NCBI GenBank assembly: GCA_008508345.1
Contig: QNGE01000946.1
Coordinates: 85,917-149,916, forward strand
DNA from: Paragonimus westermani
Taxonomy: Eukaryota > Platyhelminthes > Trematoda > Plagiorchiida > Troglotrematidae
Direction: 5' to 3'
DNA length: 64,000 bases
Shown here: piece by piece, positions 1-10,600 of the stretch
Numbering within the stretch: the stretch's first letter is position 1
How the letters are laid out: each line of letters begins with the position of its first letter
Translations under genes and position numbers: made by a program
The notes under the pieces: model-generated
Told to the model about the DNA's origin: nothing
Database searches by the model: none
Seen by the model: only the letters and a program-made list of their open reading frames with translations

Positions 1-430
1 GACTCCAAATTAGTCTGTACTTCAACAGCTGGTTCAGACAAACATGAGGACCATTTTTATGAAGATGGTACCGTTTCGAACCCTTGGAAACGAGACCAGT
101 AAGATAGCCCTTATAACGGCTTCACCCACATAAGTTAAGATATTGCTGATGAGCCAGAAAGGCAGAGCATGAAACACAGACATAATGGGCACAGACACTG
201 CCTGTCAGTTTCGACTGATAGGCCTAGGTTGTGTGCAGACGCGTCTGCAATGTGCTTCAAAGTCAAACGGTAAACAAAACTCTCAAGCACATACCAGATG
301 CGTCTGTGCACAACTTAGAAAATAGAACGGTAGCCCGCCACAACGAGACGCGGTGTGAGGGCTTGCATATCTCGACGACCTATTGGGATAAACTGGAGGG
401 TGTGGTGACCACACTGACAGTCACTCGTGC
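1..430. other. Left flank, no gene recognised
   Basis: No coding exon was recognised. From about 170 onward the sequence may already belong to the 5' untranslated part of the RTE element that follows, because the text runs without an obvious boundary into recognisable element sequence. The last C-terminal exon of the minus-strand MADD gene was looked for here and not found. Confidence 0.3.
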
Positions 431-947
431 CACGGAGGCCAACAGGTAAAGGCCTGACAAGTCACAGTCTCCTGTTTCCCAGGTTGAGGGTTGGAAAACG
501 GTTGACATCTATTTCGGGAAAAAGTACCAGTTCTGGTACACTCCACTCACCCGCTGACTTGTGGTACGGGCTTTTGAACCAAAGCCTTTGGTTGAGAACT
601 CTAATCGTTCTCCTGTCTAGGCGTGAGCGTCCTAGCAGTATCTCAGCCTACACAAAACCATGAGTAATCACAACACCAATAACTGCATACTGCGTCGGTC
701 GTCTCATGGTATAAACCGAGTCGCCCTATCTGCTGCATACAACAGGGTAGATAGGTGAAAACATGCTACTGCTGACCCATCCCCCACTTTCCTACCAAAT
801 TTAGCCCCATTTCCGACTATTATTCCACAGGTCTGACAACGGATATAGCTAACCATAGTAACACTGTGTCAGTAAGTATCATCTTTTACCATTCAGCCTC
901 AAGCCTCCCTCGTCCTTTGCTTAGACCTAGAATGCGATTTAATAAAG

Positions 948-1850
948 GTGCCTTTAACGTTCCCACTCTAAAACAGATAAGTCAGCAGTCCCCTCTCGCA
1001 CAAACGTTAAAGTCGTTGGATGTCAACGTCTGTTGCATTTCTGAGACTAGAATCAAGGACAGTGGTCAACATATGGAACCAATAGCATCCACACTGTCTA
1101 CCCGATACTGCCTACACACTTCGAAAGATTCCACGGCCGCAGTTACCGATCAGGGTGGAGTAGGTATAGTCCTCAGCACTACGGCCTCAGATGCATTAGT
1201 AGACTGGATTTCTATGAAGAGCAGAATGTTTACCGTCCTCTTGGTAGGTTCAATCAAGTCCAGTTTTAGACGCCAAACTTTCGGATATCTTCTCGTTATC
1301 TGCTCACGCTCCAAACGATCGTAGTGACGTCGTTGTCAAGGACGCCTATTATTCAAATATGGCCGCTCTCCTTCGATCGACACATGGTTCTAATCTGGTC
1401 ATTCTGGCCGGAGATATGAACGCCCAGATCGGCCGCTTTGGTGGGGCCCGGTCTTGTTTAGGTGGCCAGTTTGGGATAGCATCATATCGCTCAAATAATG
1501 GCGGGCGATTGTTGCAGGTGCGCATTGAGCATAAGCTATTCTTAGCCAACACCAGATTTAGGCATCGTGCCCGTCACTGTTTTACTTGGTGCCCACCTTC
1601 TACGAATCAGGCCTGCTCTCAGAGAGACCAAATAGGTGTTAGTTACAGGTGGCAAAACCCCATTCAGCACTGTTGATCTTACTGGAGCACACACTTGGAT
1701 TCGTACCGTGCGTTGGTACGTTGTCGTTTCGTTCATCTTTTGCTGGACAACGACCCCATTGACAGCAACCACTGAATGTTGAGAAACGGACCATGTCATC
1801 AGTAGAGAATAAATACAAAACACTTCAAAAGCTGTCCCAATAGTTCTCAC
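948..1850 (+). pseudogene. APE endonuclease domain of RTE LINE (broken)
   Basis: Reading frames at 948-1320 and 1359-1676 together match the endonuclease of the copy at 62.7 kb. Visible motifs are CCISETRI (metal-binding Glu), LAGDMNAQ (catalytic Asp and Asn) and DQIGVSYRW. A frameshift or stop near 1320 and a stop near 1676 split the domain. In living elements this domain nicks target DNA for target-primed reverse transcription; this copy cannot encode it. Confidence 0.82.
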
Positions 1851-2092
1851 TCTCGAGATCCTAATAGCAGCCTGACCCAAATCTCACAGTACATTTGAGA
1901 AGCATGTGGTACGGGAGTAGATGGGTCGAAAAAAAACATTGGATTCTGGAGAAATCCAAAGAGTTGAAAAAAGCCAGAAGGAACATCCCTCCTGGTAGTT
2001 CACGTAACAAGTTTGGGAGAAATATCTCTAGGAGGCTGAAACATAGCATAAAGTCTGATCGTGAGAGTTGGTTAGTGTAGAATGCTAACAAA

Positions 2093-3682
2093 ATGGAGAC
2101 CGGTTTTGTTTCACGGAACACGAGGAGACTTTCCAAACTTATCCGTGCCACTGGTCCTACGCAACCGTCTGTCAGTGGAGCAATCCACGAGATAGGTGGC
2201 GCACTCATCCATAATAAGTTCAGAAGGTTAAATCGGTGGGTGGAACAACTTGACGACCCATTCACTAAGACTCCGACTTCTCCTGTGTTGCCGACACAAG
2301 CTTACAATGTAGCACTCCCGTCGGCAGGCTTAGAAACACCCAGTGAGACTGAGGTCTGCAAAGGCATCTCGGCTCTCAAACGTATTAGGGCTGCTGGCCC
2401 ACATGGTCTCACGCAGTCACTTTCCAAAAAACGTGCAGAGGCGTTAGTAGAGACCATGATTCACCTGTTTCAACTTGTGGGCACGACGAAGACCATCACT
2501 CCCTTCTGGGGTCACTCAATAATAGGTCCCATATTCAAGAAAGGTATCAGGGGCTATTGCGAAAACCACGGGGAAATTAGTTTGACCTTGATCATTACTA
2601 GGGTTTTGACATCCAGCATACCTCATCCACTCAGTGCAGCTCGGGAGACAAACATTAGGGAAGAACAGATAGGGTTTCGCCCTGGGCGGGGATTTATAGA
2701 TCAAACTTTGAACGGTGGGTGGAACAACTTGACGACCCATTCACTAAGACTCCGACTTCTCCTGTGTTGCCGACACAAGCTTACAATGTAGCACTCCCGT
2801 CGGCAGGCTTAGAAACACCCAGTGAGACTGAGGTCTGCAAAGGCATCTCGGCTCTCAAACGTATTAGGGCTGCTGGCCCACATGGTCTCACGCAGTCACT
2901 TTCCAAAAAACGTGCAGAGGCGTTAGTAGAGACCATGATTCACCTGTTTCAACTTGTGGGCACGACGAAGACCATCACTCCCTTCTGGGGTCACTCAATA
3001 ATAGGTCCCATATTCAAGAAAGGTATCAGGGGCTATTGCGAAAACCACGGGGAAATTAGTTTGACCTTGATCATTACTAGGGTTTTGACATCCAGCATAC
3101 CTCATCCACTCAGTGCAGCTCGGGAGACAAACATTAGGGAAGAACAGATAGGGTTTCGCCCTGGGCGGGGATTTATAGATCAAACTTTGAATCTTTGTCA
3201 AATTCTGGAACAGCATCAGGTATACCACCGGCCAACAATCGCCGTACTTCTCAACTACAAAGGTGTGTTCCATTTAGTGGATCTACCTAAACTTTTACAG
3301 TCGCCTAAATGCAGGATGTGCCGACCAAGTAAGTGGACCTAATGTCGGCAATCTATTGCCATAATTCAGCTGAGGTTGGGATTCACGGTGAACTGCCCAA
3401 CAGCTTCGGCACCAGGAGCAGTGTAATTTATGGGCCAATTCATCATAGACAAAATAATGGACCATTGTCTGCGGCACTGACAGCATGGACCTATTACCTG
3501 ATGAAAGACTGACCGATCTTCGTTATGCTGACAACAAGGTGTTGCTGTTCGACAACTTCCAAGCAGCACAAACAACGCTAAACGCTATTTCGCGCTCTAC
3601 TGACTACTTCGGAACGCGCTTCGCAGCCTCAAAATGCAAACTCCTTCTGCAAGACTGTTGTAATTACGTAGATTCAACGTGA
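2093..3682 (+). pseudogene. Reverse transcriptase region of RTE LINE (broken, with internal duplication)
   Basis: The frame starting near 2093 carries KLIRATGPTQPSVSGAI, the segment before the RT fingers, then GPIFKKG and GFRPGRGFIDQTLN, typical of non-LTR RT blocks. The block from 2234 is repeated in tandem. Downstream, at 3485-3682, the catalytic loop reads LRYADNKVLLF: the second Asp of the YADD box is Asn, so the active site is lost. The palm segment that should contain VRQGC is degraded between about 3230 and 3480. Confidence 0.82.
2234..3191 (+). repeat. Perfect 479-bp tandem duplication inside the RTE RT region
   Basis: Bases 2234-2712 are repeated at 2713-3191 with a constant offset of 479. 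I saw no mismatch between the two copies by eye, and both encode the same stretch from VEQLDDPFTKTP to FIDQTLN. The junctions share only the dinucleotide AA. The surrounding element is heavily mutated, so the duplication is much younger than the insertion, or it is an assembly artefact. Confidence 0.93.
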
Positions 3683-3694
3683 GATAATGAAGTC

Positions 3695-4215
3695 GTGCAG
3701 GTTGGTGATCGATTTGTATACCTAGGAAGCTGCATCAGCGGCGACGTAAATGTAGGGGATGAAAAAGAAGCGCGTATCACTAGGGTTACGGCGATATTCG
3801 CCAATCTGGAACACCTATGCCAACAGTGGAGTATCTCTCTGAAGCTTAAGGGTCACGTATATCAAACAACAGTGAGGGCTATGCTACTTTACGGCACCGA
3901 AACTTGGCAGCTCAGAACAGAAGACTTGAACCATTCTCAAGTGATTAACCACCGATGGCTGCGTTCAATCGCTCGTATTAGGTGGCATCAACGAGTATGG
4001 AACGAGGAACTTGCGAAGCGGGTGCTTGGCACTGATTGTAAAACTAGCTCTTTCGTTTAAACCCCTACGTCCAGACAAACTTAGACGGTTAGGTCATGTA
4101 CTAAGGATGCCAGCCAGTCGTCTGCCACACCATGCACTATTTGCCGACGCTGCGCCCGACTGCCTCAAAGTGCGAGGTGGACATACGGTGATCTGGCGTA
4201 GACAAATGAAATCGC
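3695..4215 (+). pseudogene. RTE C-terminal region (broken)
   Basis: The frame at 3695-4060 reads VGDRFVYLGSCISGDVNVG, then LLYGTETWQLRTEDLN and RIRWHQRVWNEELAKRVLG, the conserved region after the RT palm in fluke RTE elements. A frame change at about 4010 continues with RRLGHVLRMPASRLPHHALF. The same succession occurs in the copies at 58.6 kb (minus) and, as remnants, at 11.5, 25.9 and 49.6 kb. Confidence 0.85.
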
Positions 4216-4335
4216 TTTCTTGTTTCTTCTTCCTATACATAGTTAGCTTTTTTCCTTCTTCATAGTTGTGTGGAAGTTATGCATCAATATGAACCACTAA
4301 TGTATTGCTGTCTATGATGATGATGTTGATGAGAA

Positions 4336-6168
4336 CGGTAACACGATATTCAATTTGAGTGATGGTCATGATAAACACAATAAGCCGTTGATCACAAGTA
4401 GTATGTCAGCAGCTATTCTCAACAAGTGCTAGAAGCAGCACTGGCTTGTTCAGAAATCAGGTTCAACAGAGCATATTACTGAAACACAATAGGCTCACTG
4501 GAGAATTGAAGAAGAGAACGGAGTTCGTTCAGGACGCATCCGAAATAATGGTGGAGTAACCAACATATTTAAACAATAGCCAAAGTCAAAATAGATGACA
4601 ATTCGTCAAGACGAGAACAATTCCAGCACATAAACATGTTTGTACAGTTCAAACAAGCAGTCAGGCAAAAATGGAAGGAAAAACAGGATATTGTTAACTG
4701 AACGTCTTATGATAAGCCAAATACGTCTTTATACGAGGTGAGATCACCGATTCGACTGAACGAGAAATTGAACTAACGCGCAATCAGGATGCACACACCG
4801 GAACGCACACCAACGTTAGAGAGATAATGCAATCTACAGGTCATGATTCGGGTGCAAACGTGGTTCATCGCGATGAATACACAGAATAGGGAGACAAGCC
4901 GTAAGTAGCAGAGTTGTCAGCTGTTTTGAAGAGGAAAACTAATGCAAGAAAGATTATAGACAACCCCAAACGCAAAAAAGTGTTTCACAACGTGTTGGTT
5001 TTCACGGAATTGGTTAAACTGGCTGAAAGCAGGAGGAACAGTGAACATAGGAAAAGTTGAAAAGCAGTAGATTTTCAAAATATAAAGCTTTGAAAGCTCA
5101 TACGACAACAGACCACACAGAAATCGTTACAGATAATTAGATGTCGTTGAACACGACCATGTGGGAGGCAGTGAATGCATCTTAGCCACTAATACTTGTT
5201 AGGAGACATAGTTTAGTATCACTGACGATTAAAAGAACATCAGACTGCTTCAGTCTTTTTCCAATCCGAAGCCCAATGGTCAAGAAGACTAATTCAGTAC
5301 TAGGGATGTTTAATTAACAAGTTGAGAAGTTGAGGTTAAACTCGCAGTTGCGCCTCGTCTAACACTAAAATAACAAGCTCGTCACCTGTACCTCGAGAAG
5401 AAATTCGGTTCTATTGAAACAGTACAAGGAAGAGCGAGTAAGAACACCCCCGTCCAAACAGGTTACTCAAATTGAAGCAATCTCCTCTGTCTTGTTGACG
5501 GATCAATGGCGATTTAATTTTGAGCATCAAGAACCCACTAATCACAAAACTATGTGAGACCTAATTTGCCTAAACAAAATCGCCACTTTCGCTAAAGATG
5601 CACATCCGATCGGTCAGTTGCTCTGCAATCAACGCTCATTCGGTGTTCAGATGTGCCCAGTCTAGAACATATTATCAGAGTCTGTCGTGACAGTTCACAT
5701 TTAATTATTACGGGCGAAGGCTGGACGCATACATTTATGAAGCTAAGCTGTAATTCGACAAAACTGATCATCGAGATTATTCCAAGTAAGTAGGGCAAGG
5801 CTGGACCTCTTAGTGTTGCTTCTATTCGGCTGTTGGTTGGTGAAAATTTGACAGGCTGTGATAGAGATTACTTTCTTCAGTCAAGGTCATCTGTTAGATT
5901 TTCCCCATTCATTTTCCCACACATATTGACATGCATTGATTTTTACACTCAATTTAAATGAAACCAATGTAGTGTCTGACAATCATTTTCCCAAAAACGT
6001 ACAATACAATCAATCTTATATGAATAAGCATTTCTCGCTCCCTCAAATCGGTAAACTTCCAACGAAACCTACAAAACCACAGAAAATCAAAATGGACAGA
6101 TTCAATGAACACATCAATCAAAAAAAATTGTCAAACTATCATACACGGCAGTAAGTGCGAATGAAAAC
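4336..6168. other. No gene recognised; non-coding flank
   Basis: No long conserved frame or repeat family was recognised. The only weak signal is an open plus-strand stretch at about 5936-6154 ending at a good donor (GCA|GTAAGT); it has no family resemblance and is treated as unproven. MADD's missing final exon(s) would be expected here or further left on the minus strand, but I could not find them. Confidence 0.4.
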
Positions 6169-6282
6169 GTTATTGTTGAGCAGTAAGGGACTTTGATTCA
6201 TACAGACTGAGAATCACTCACAAACGATCGCATTTGTTACAGTCCCGAAAGACTTCCTGCTAGCCACTTTCACAGAGAGGTA

Positions 6283-6324
6283 ATCTGCTTGAGTTTTGCT
6301 CCTTTTGGAGCTTATCAGTAGTGC
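6283..6324 (-). ncRNA. Decayed hammerhead ribozyme (reverse strand of copy A1)
   Basis: Read on the minus strand, GCACTA leads into CTGATAA, a stem II of GCTCC-AAAA-GGAGC, then AAAA. Compared with the consensus core CUGANGA...GAAA, the invariant G8 and G12 are both A, and the closing stem I strand is lost. It is recognisable by position and stem II but should be inactive. Confidence 0.6.
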
Positions 6325-6417
6325 ATCTTCTTAATGCCTGACCAATGGGATAGTAGACAACATGGGTACCCCATGAAAGCGTAGCCGGAGTTTTAGTCCC
6401 GGCCGTGGCACGGATAT

Positions 6418-6462
6418 GCATTACTGACGAGCTCCAACAAAAGCGAAACCCAAGTGTAATGC
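6418..6462 (+). ncRNA. Hammerhead ribozyme, type I topology, cleavage-site mutant
   Basis: Stem I is GCATTA paired with TAATGC (6 of 6). The core CTGACGA and GAAA are intact and stem II keeps three pairs. Stem III is the minimal AC...GT type. The nucleotide at cleavage position 17 is G (GTG instead of GTC). Because position 17 must not be G in natural hammerheads, this copy should fold but not cut. Confidence 0.75.
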
Positions 6463-6545
6463 TTCATTCCGAAAGGGGTTGACAGGAAAGGCTATGGGAG
6501 TGAGTCGGTTGCGATCAACCGTGAGTGATGTTCAATCTATGGAAA

Positions 6546-7527
6546 TGACTGCCAACAAAAATGTGAAAACTGACCTAACGGTCCACGGTGGCTCTGATGA
6601 GTCATCTGTTCCATAGCCTGTTCAATGGCTTGGTAGAGTAGTTGACACTAAGGTAAAAAGGGAAAGGGTCACGTGATATATTTCTAACCAACAGATTACC
6701 TGGGTAAGGCTTGATATAAAAAGCATAAATGAAAACTACTGCACTGCCTGAATGGACAAGTCGATTGTTGACTAGATGGACTACGAGGTCAAATTCAGAT
6801 AACCGCAAGACCTTTTGGTGGATGAATGTGAACAAAGGATATTGTGTGAAGCACAATCGAAACTAGTGAACGCGTACGGATTGAATTTGAATCCTGACAC
6901 AGAGAGTGCTGTCATGTTATTTCGGCTATTTTTGTTTCGGTCTGTGTGAAACGTGTGCACGACTTACTGAGCTTCTGCTTCATGTTTGTTCATGTTGTTT
7001 CCTTTTAGGACTATCGCTGGAACCTCTACTTTGTAAGAATGCTTGTTGTTAAGTGTTTCTACGTTGCTCAAATTTGGTCCACAGGTGTAACAGATAGTCG
7101 AGTAAAAAAACAGGCGGTTTGTGTGTTACAACTGTCAAAAAGATCAGGTGGCGTGAAAAAGCGGATGACAAAAAAATTTGATAGCATTTTCCAATTGTTA
7201 GTAGTAGCCAAATTGTAGAACGGACGGGTTCAAGCCGAGTCAAGTCTGAGAGATCTCTTGCTCAACTAAAAAAATCACCAGAGCAAAGTGCTTCGATTTT
7301 CAATCGCCTAAAGAATGCTACATTCCATACACGACACCCGATTAGTAGAACATTTAAGGTAAAAACGTGGTTTCTGATTCTTCCCTCTAAGCTTTGGTTG
7401 ACGAAGGCACTTCAGTATTTTCATTTTGACATCTCAAAGACAAACATGACGTATCAGCGGCTGAGGAAAAAATATGGTAGGAACAAACCGCACGATACGA
7501 ATGAGACTGGTATATGCACTTTCTCAC
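6546..7527. other. Downstream intron or flank of MADD, no exon recognised
   Basis: This stretch follows the donor of the last recognised MADD exon. A minus-strand open stretch at 6602-6856 has plausible splice sites, but its peptide does not resemble the MADD C-terminus. Nothing else was recognised. Confidence 0.35.
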
Positions 7528-7692
7528 CTTCTTAGTGTAGAACAAGTTCAGATTGGATTGTCCATTCAGTCGAACGGAGATGCACAGGATAAAGCTGTTG
7601 AGCCTGTAAGTGATGTTGATCAGCTGATCGTACCACCACCGATCGATTACACACCCAGAAAGATTACGCAATAAAAGGTGATCTTCACCGAC
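7528..7692 (-). CDS. MADD: MADD exon: C-terminal PH-like module, second part
   Basis: This 165-bp exon (55 codons, phase 0 at both ends) is the last one recognised. It contains GEDHLLLRN, then [12 protein letters not shown] and ends with LNLFYTKK, matching the vertebrate segment with RWWYEKLINMTY and LNKFYTKK. The acceptor is TTTGCACAG|GTC and the donor AAG|GTGAGA. The frame stays open past the donor into intron sequence that no longer resembles MADD. The following exon, expected to begin with the CRELYYCVK-like segment, was not located. Confidence 0.94.
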
Positions 7693-10600
7693 CTGTGCAA
7701 AGAAACCCGAAAATTGAAATAACACGGGGGGGGGGAATAGCTACACGGTGCATAAATCTGATATGGGATCAGAATACTAGTCAGTGACACACCAATCGAA
7801 AATTCGTTTTAGGGCCGTCGCGTGAGCATTTATTGTTACATGAGGTACACAGTTACGCAGGAGGAGTAGACTTATCTTTAGAAAAGGAACACGATGACAA
7901 GTGATGTACATGAGTGGGCATCTATCAGTTGTGTTCCTAGAAATTAAAAAGCTGTCCAGAGGCAAGAAAACTTGAATGGAGAAAGTACGCACGCGTGACG
8001 AGAAAACGATAAAAACATTCAATAGGTTACCAAAACGCGTATGGGTACGTAAGCATCACAGCCTACAGTTTCTGTGTTTAACTAAAACCATCATACGCCA
8101 TAATAGCGGAAGGTGACGTGACATTCGTTTATTCTATGAATTAGTTTAAGGAAGTCGCAAAAATGGCCAGAACTACATCAGCCCCTCAGAGATGGACATC
8201 GAATTCATCCAATAAACACAAAAGCGCATGGAGCACGAGTCGACTGAGCATCGCAAAGGCCAACAACGCGCCACTTGCACAAGCTAGCGCAAAAATCTAC
8301 ACATCTGGCAGACAGGTATCACGGGGATAGATCGATAAGTCTCAGATGGATGAGTAATCATTTTATCTCTAACGGATATAAGGTGTCATTCAATCCGGTC
8401 ATACAAGATTAGTAACCATTAGAAAGTACGAAGGAGCATCATTTTGACAAATACGTGTGAATACATATGAGATCGTCAATAGGCTTCGAAGGTCAGTGTC
8501 TTCTTTGAGAGATTCACCTCCAAGTGAACACAAAAACAAAGGGGGACTACTTTTAAGTTGAGACAGGTGAGACAAACGCAGAGTTCTTTCTGACTATCGT
8601 CGAACGTGACGTTGACTTATTCGCAGTCGATCTCGAACCTTAAGCCAGACGTCCACACAGGAACCAGGTGAAAAAAATGGGAGCTTGTTCCAACCTGAAT
8701 CATGAGAATATGTAAAAATCAATTGAAATCCAGGGTAGTTTGAAATGAATGGAAACATACGTCCTATTAGAACTGCAATCTATAAAGATCAACAGGGACA
8801 GTTCGATCAGGACAACCATTTTGAGCTGTGGTAGTACTGGTAGGACCGTCAAAAAGATAAGACGCAATTTGGTAAGAAGACCCGCGACTGACGAACGGCC
8901 TTGAGTTGAAGCCGCATTTCAAAAGACGGGTGAGTAAATCGGTTACCCTAGATTGTTATTCTGACCTCAACACAACTAACACGTATTTACAGCCACTAAA
9001 AAAGATACATGTGACGTGGAGAAACGAACTTTCAACAAGATAACGCGTCATTACACAGATCCGTCTAAAGTCAATCAAAAATCTTTGGCACGTACTCCTT
9101 TTGACGTGTATACAAGAAATCTTGGTCATATAATGAAGTAAAGGGCTGTCAAAAGGCGGAAACAAAATTATATGAGTCGAATCTATCGTGATTCACTTGC
9201 AAAAAACATATGCAACCAATGCATTGATGTTTCGAAATGGGACGAAATAGATACACTCTATTGGTCTGCTCTGGTGAGCCGTATATTGAGGCGGCTTCAC
9301 AGTTTTATAGCGGCCGTTCTGTTGCTTCCCACATTGACCCGGTAAGAATAAACGGGTGTCACGTAAGTGTTCAATGTTATGAGTGGTAACGATCCGATTT
9401 GGTCGGCTGTGAAACATGGCCGTCCTGTGACGTACCACAACAAACTGCCTAGGAAACATTGAGTGGGCTTGTAGATTGAGGAAATCGCGATTACGTTACG
9501 GTAGTTTTCGAAAGCACGCGGTAGTAGTAAATACTCGAGAATTAGGTGAAGTTTAGCTGTGCAGAAAAAACTTTATGAGTACACCACTAAACAAACTCAG
9601 ATTACGAGAAGAAAACCATAAATTCTTCCTTGTATGCTGTACCGCGTTTGATCAACCTCATTAGGTATCCGATAAAAAGAGGTTTAGCAGATAAGGATTA
9701 TGTTCCAAATGTCTACTTGAAAGCAATGTACCATTTGCATCAAACATAAACGCACCTGTGGAACAGGTAGATGAGATGAAATGACACAGGGATGCATGTG
9801 CAAAACTGCGTTGATGAACCAGTTTGTTATCCGACTAGTAAGCCTGGAACAACTCAATATTAAGGACGCTCATAGATCAAGTACAGTATACCTGGAAAGT
9901 CCCATGACTTCCAACAACCAGGTGAGAAATAGTTTATATGTAAACGAAGACATGACCGAATGAATTGGCCTGTGGCGCTCGCTGACTTCTCAATCGATAA
10001 GCATCGCTACCTTTGGTGTGAGCGTTGTGTGGTGGTATAGAGCACTAAAAATGAATTCACTCGCCCTTAATATGCACAAACTGTCACAAAAAAGCGAAAT
10101 TCTGACAACTGAAAATCACGAACAGGCCAATGTCACTTTTAACGTGAAATGACCCAAAAATGACTCACCTCCATAAATGACAGTTTGCCTTCAGAGTTGA
10201 TACCACGATACACTTCGTAAGAATGATGAGGAATTGCTCTGCTCTTCACTTGTTTCAGGTCGATATCATTGCCATACTAGGAAAAAGAAAGGAAACGCTG
10301 TGAGTAAGGAGCAAAGACAGAATGAAAATGAGTGACAACAAAACGTTGCAGACAGTCGGAAAATGATATCAGTCCCGTGAGAATTAATCCGCATGAGACA
10401 CCAGATGGAACGAAATTTGGAAATACATCACATCACCGGCGTGTTTCAACAGAGGCTAGATATCTTAAGCAACCAGTTAATTAGAGCTTTATTTCATTCG
10501 GATTGTTTGAACTGATAATCATCTTATAAAATGTTTTTTTTTTCAGCTTAGCCCATGTTCTAATACAAATCGCCTTGTATGAAAAGCCTAATATCCTCAA

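Larger units (their letters stand above)
430..4335 (+). mobile_element. RTE-clade LINE, decayed near full-length copy
   Basis: The order is an untranslated leader (about 430-900), an APE-type endonuclease (about 950-1850), a reverse transcriptase (about 2090-3680), a C-terminal region (3695-4215) and a tail ending in ATG repeats near 4310-4335. The 3' end shares the block GAACCACTAATGTATTGCTG followed by ATG units with the copy at 58.3 kb read in reverse, which fixes the family terminus. Most of the 3' untranslated region present at 58.4-58.6 kb is missing here; sequence jumps from the C-terminal coding part at about 4215 to the extreme 3' end. Many frameshifts and stops show it is dead. Placement in RTE follows from the APE-RT layout and the short tandem-repeat tail; an exact clade name needs a phylogeny. 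Confidence 0.85.
6169..6545 (+). mobile_element. Hammerhead SINE family A, copy with a hammerhead in both inverted arms
   Basis: The left arm (6169 to about 6330) is the reverse complement of the family tail plus hammerhead. The centre (about 6335-6415) is the tRNA-like core, still showing GGAGTTTTAGTCCCGGCCGTG at the B box. The right arm (6416-6545) is a forward hammerhead plus tail. The left arm matches the terminus defined at 22,460 (TTATTGTTGAGCAGTAAGGG against TTACTGATGAGTAGTCGGGG). The arms have diverged, so this is an old copy. Confidence 0.75.

Noticed and set aside
5936..6154. Plus-strand open stretch ending at a good donor
   Set aside because: Lys/Asn-rich low-complexity translation with no homologue recognised and no convincing acceptor; likely chance.
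6602..6856. Minus-strand open stretch as the missing last MADD exon
   Set aside because: A usable acceptor exists, but the peptide after it (CSSFHLC...) does not align with the conserved CRELYYCVK segment.
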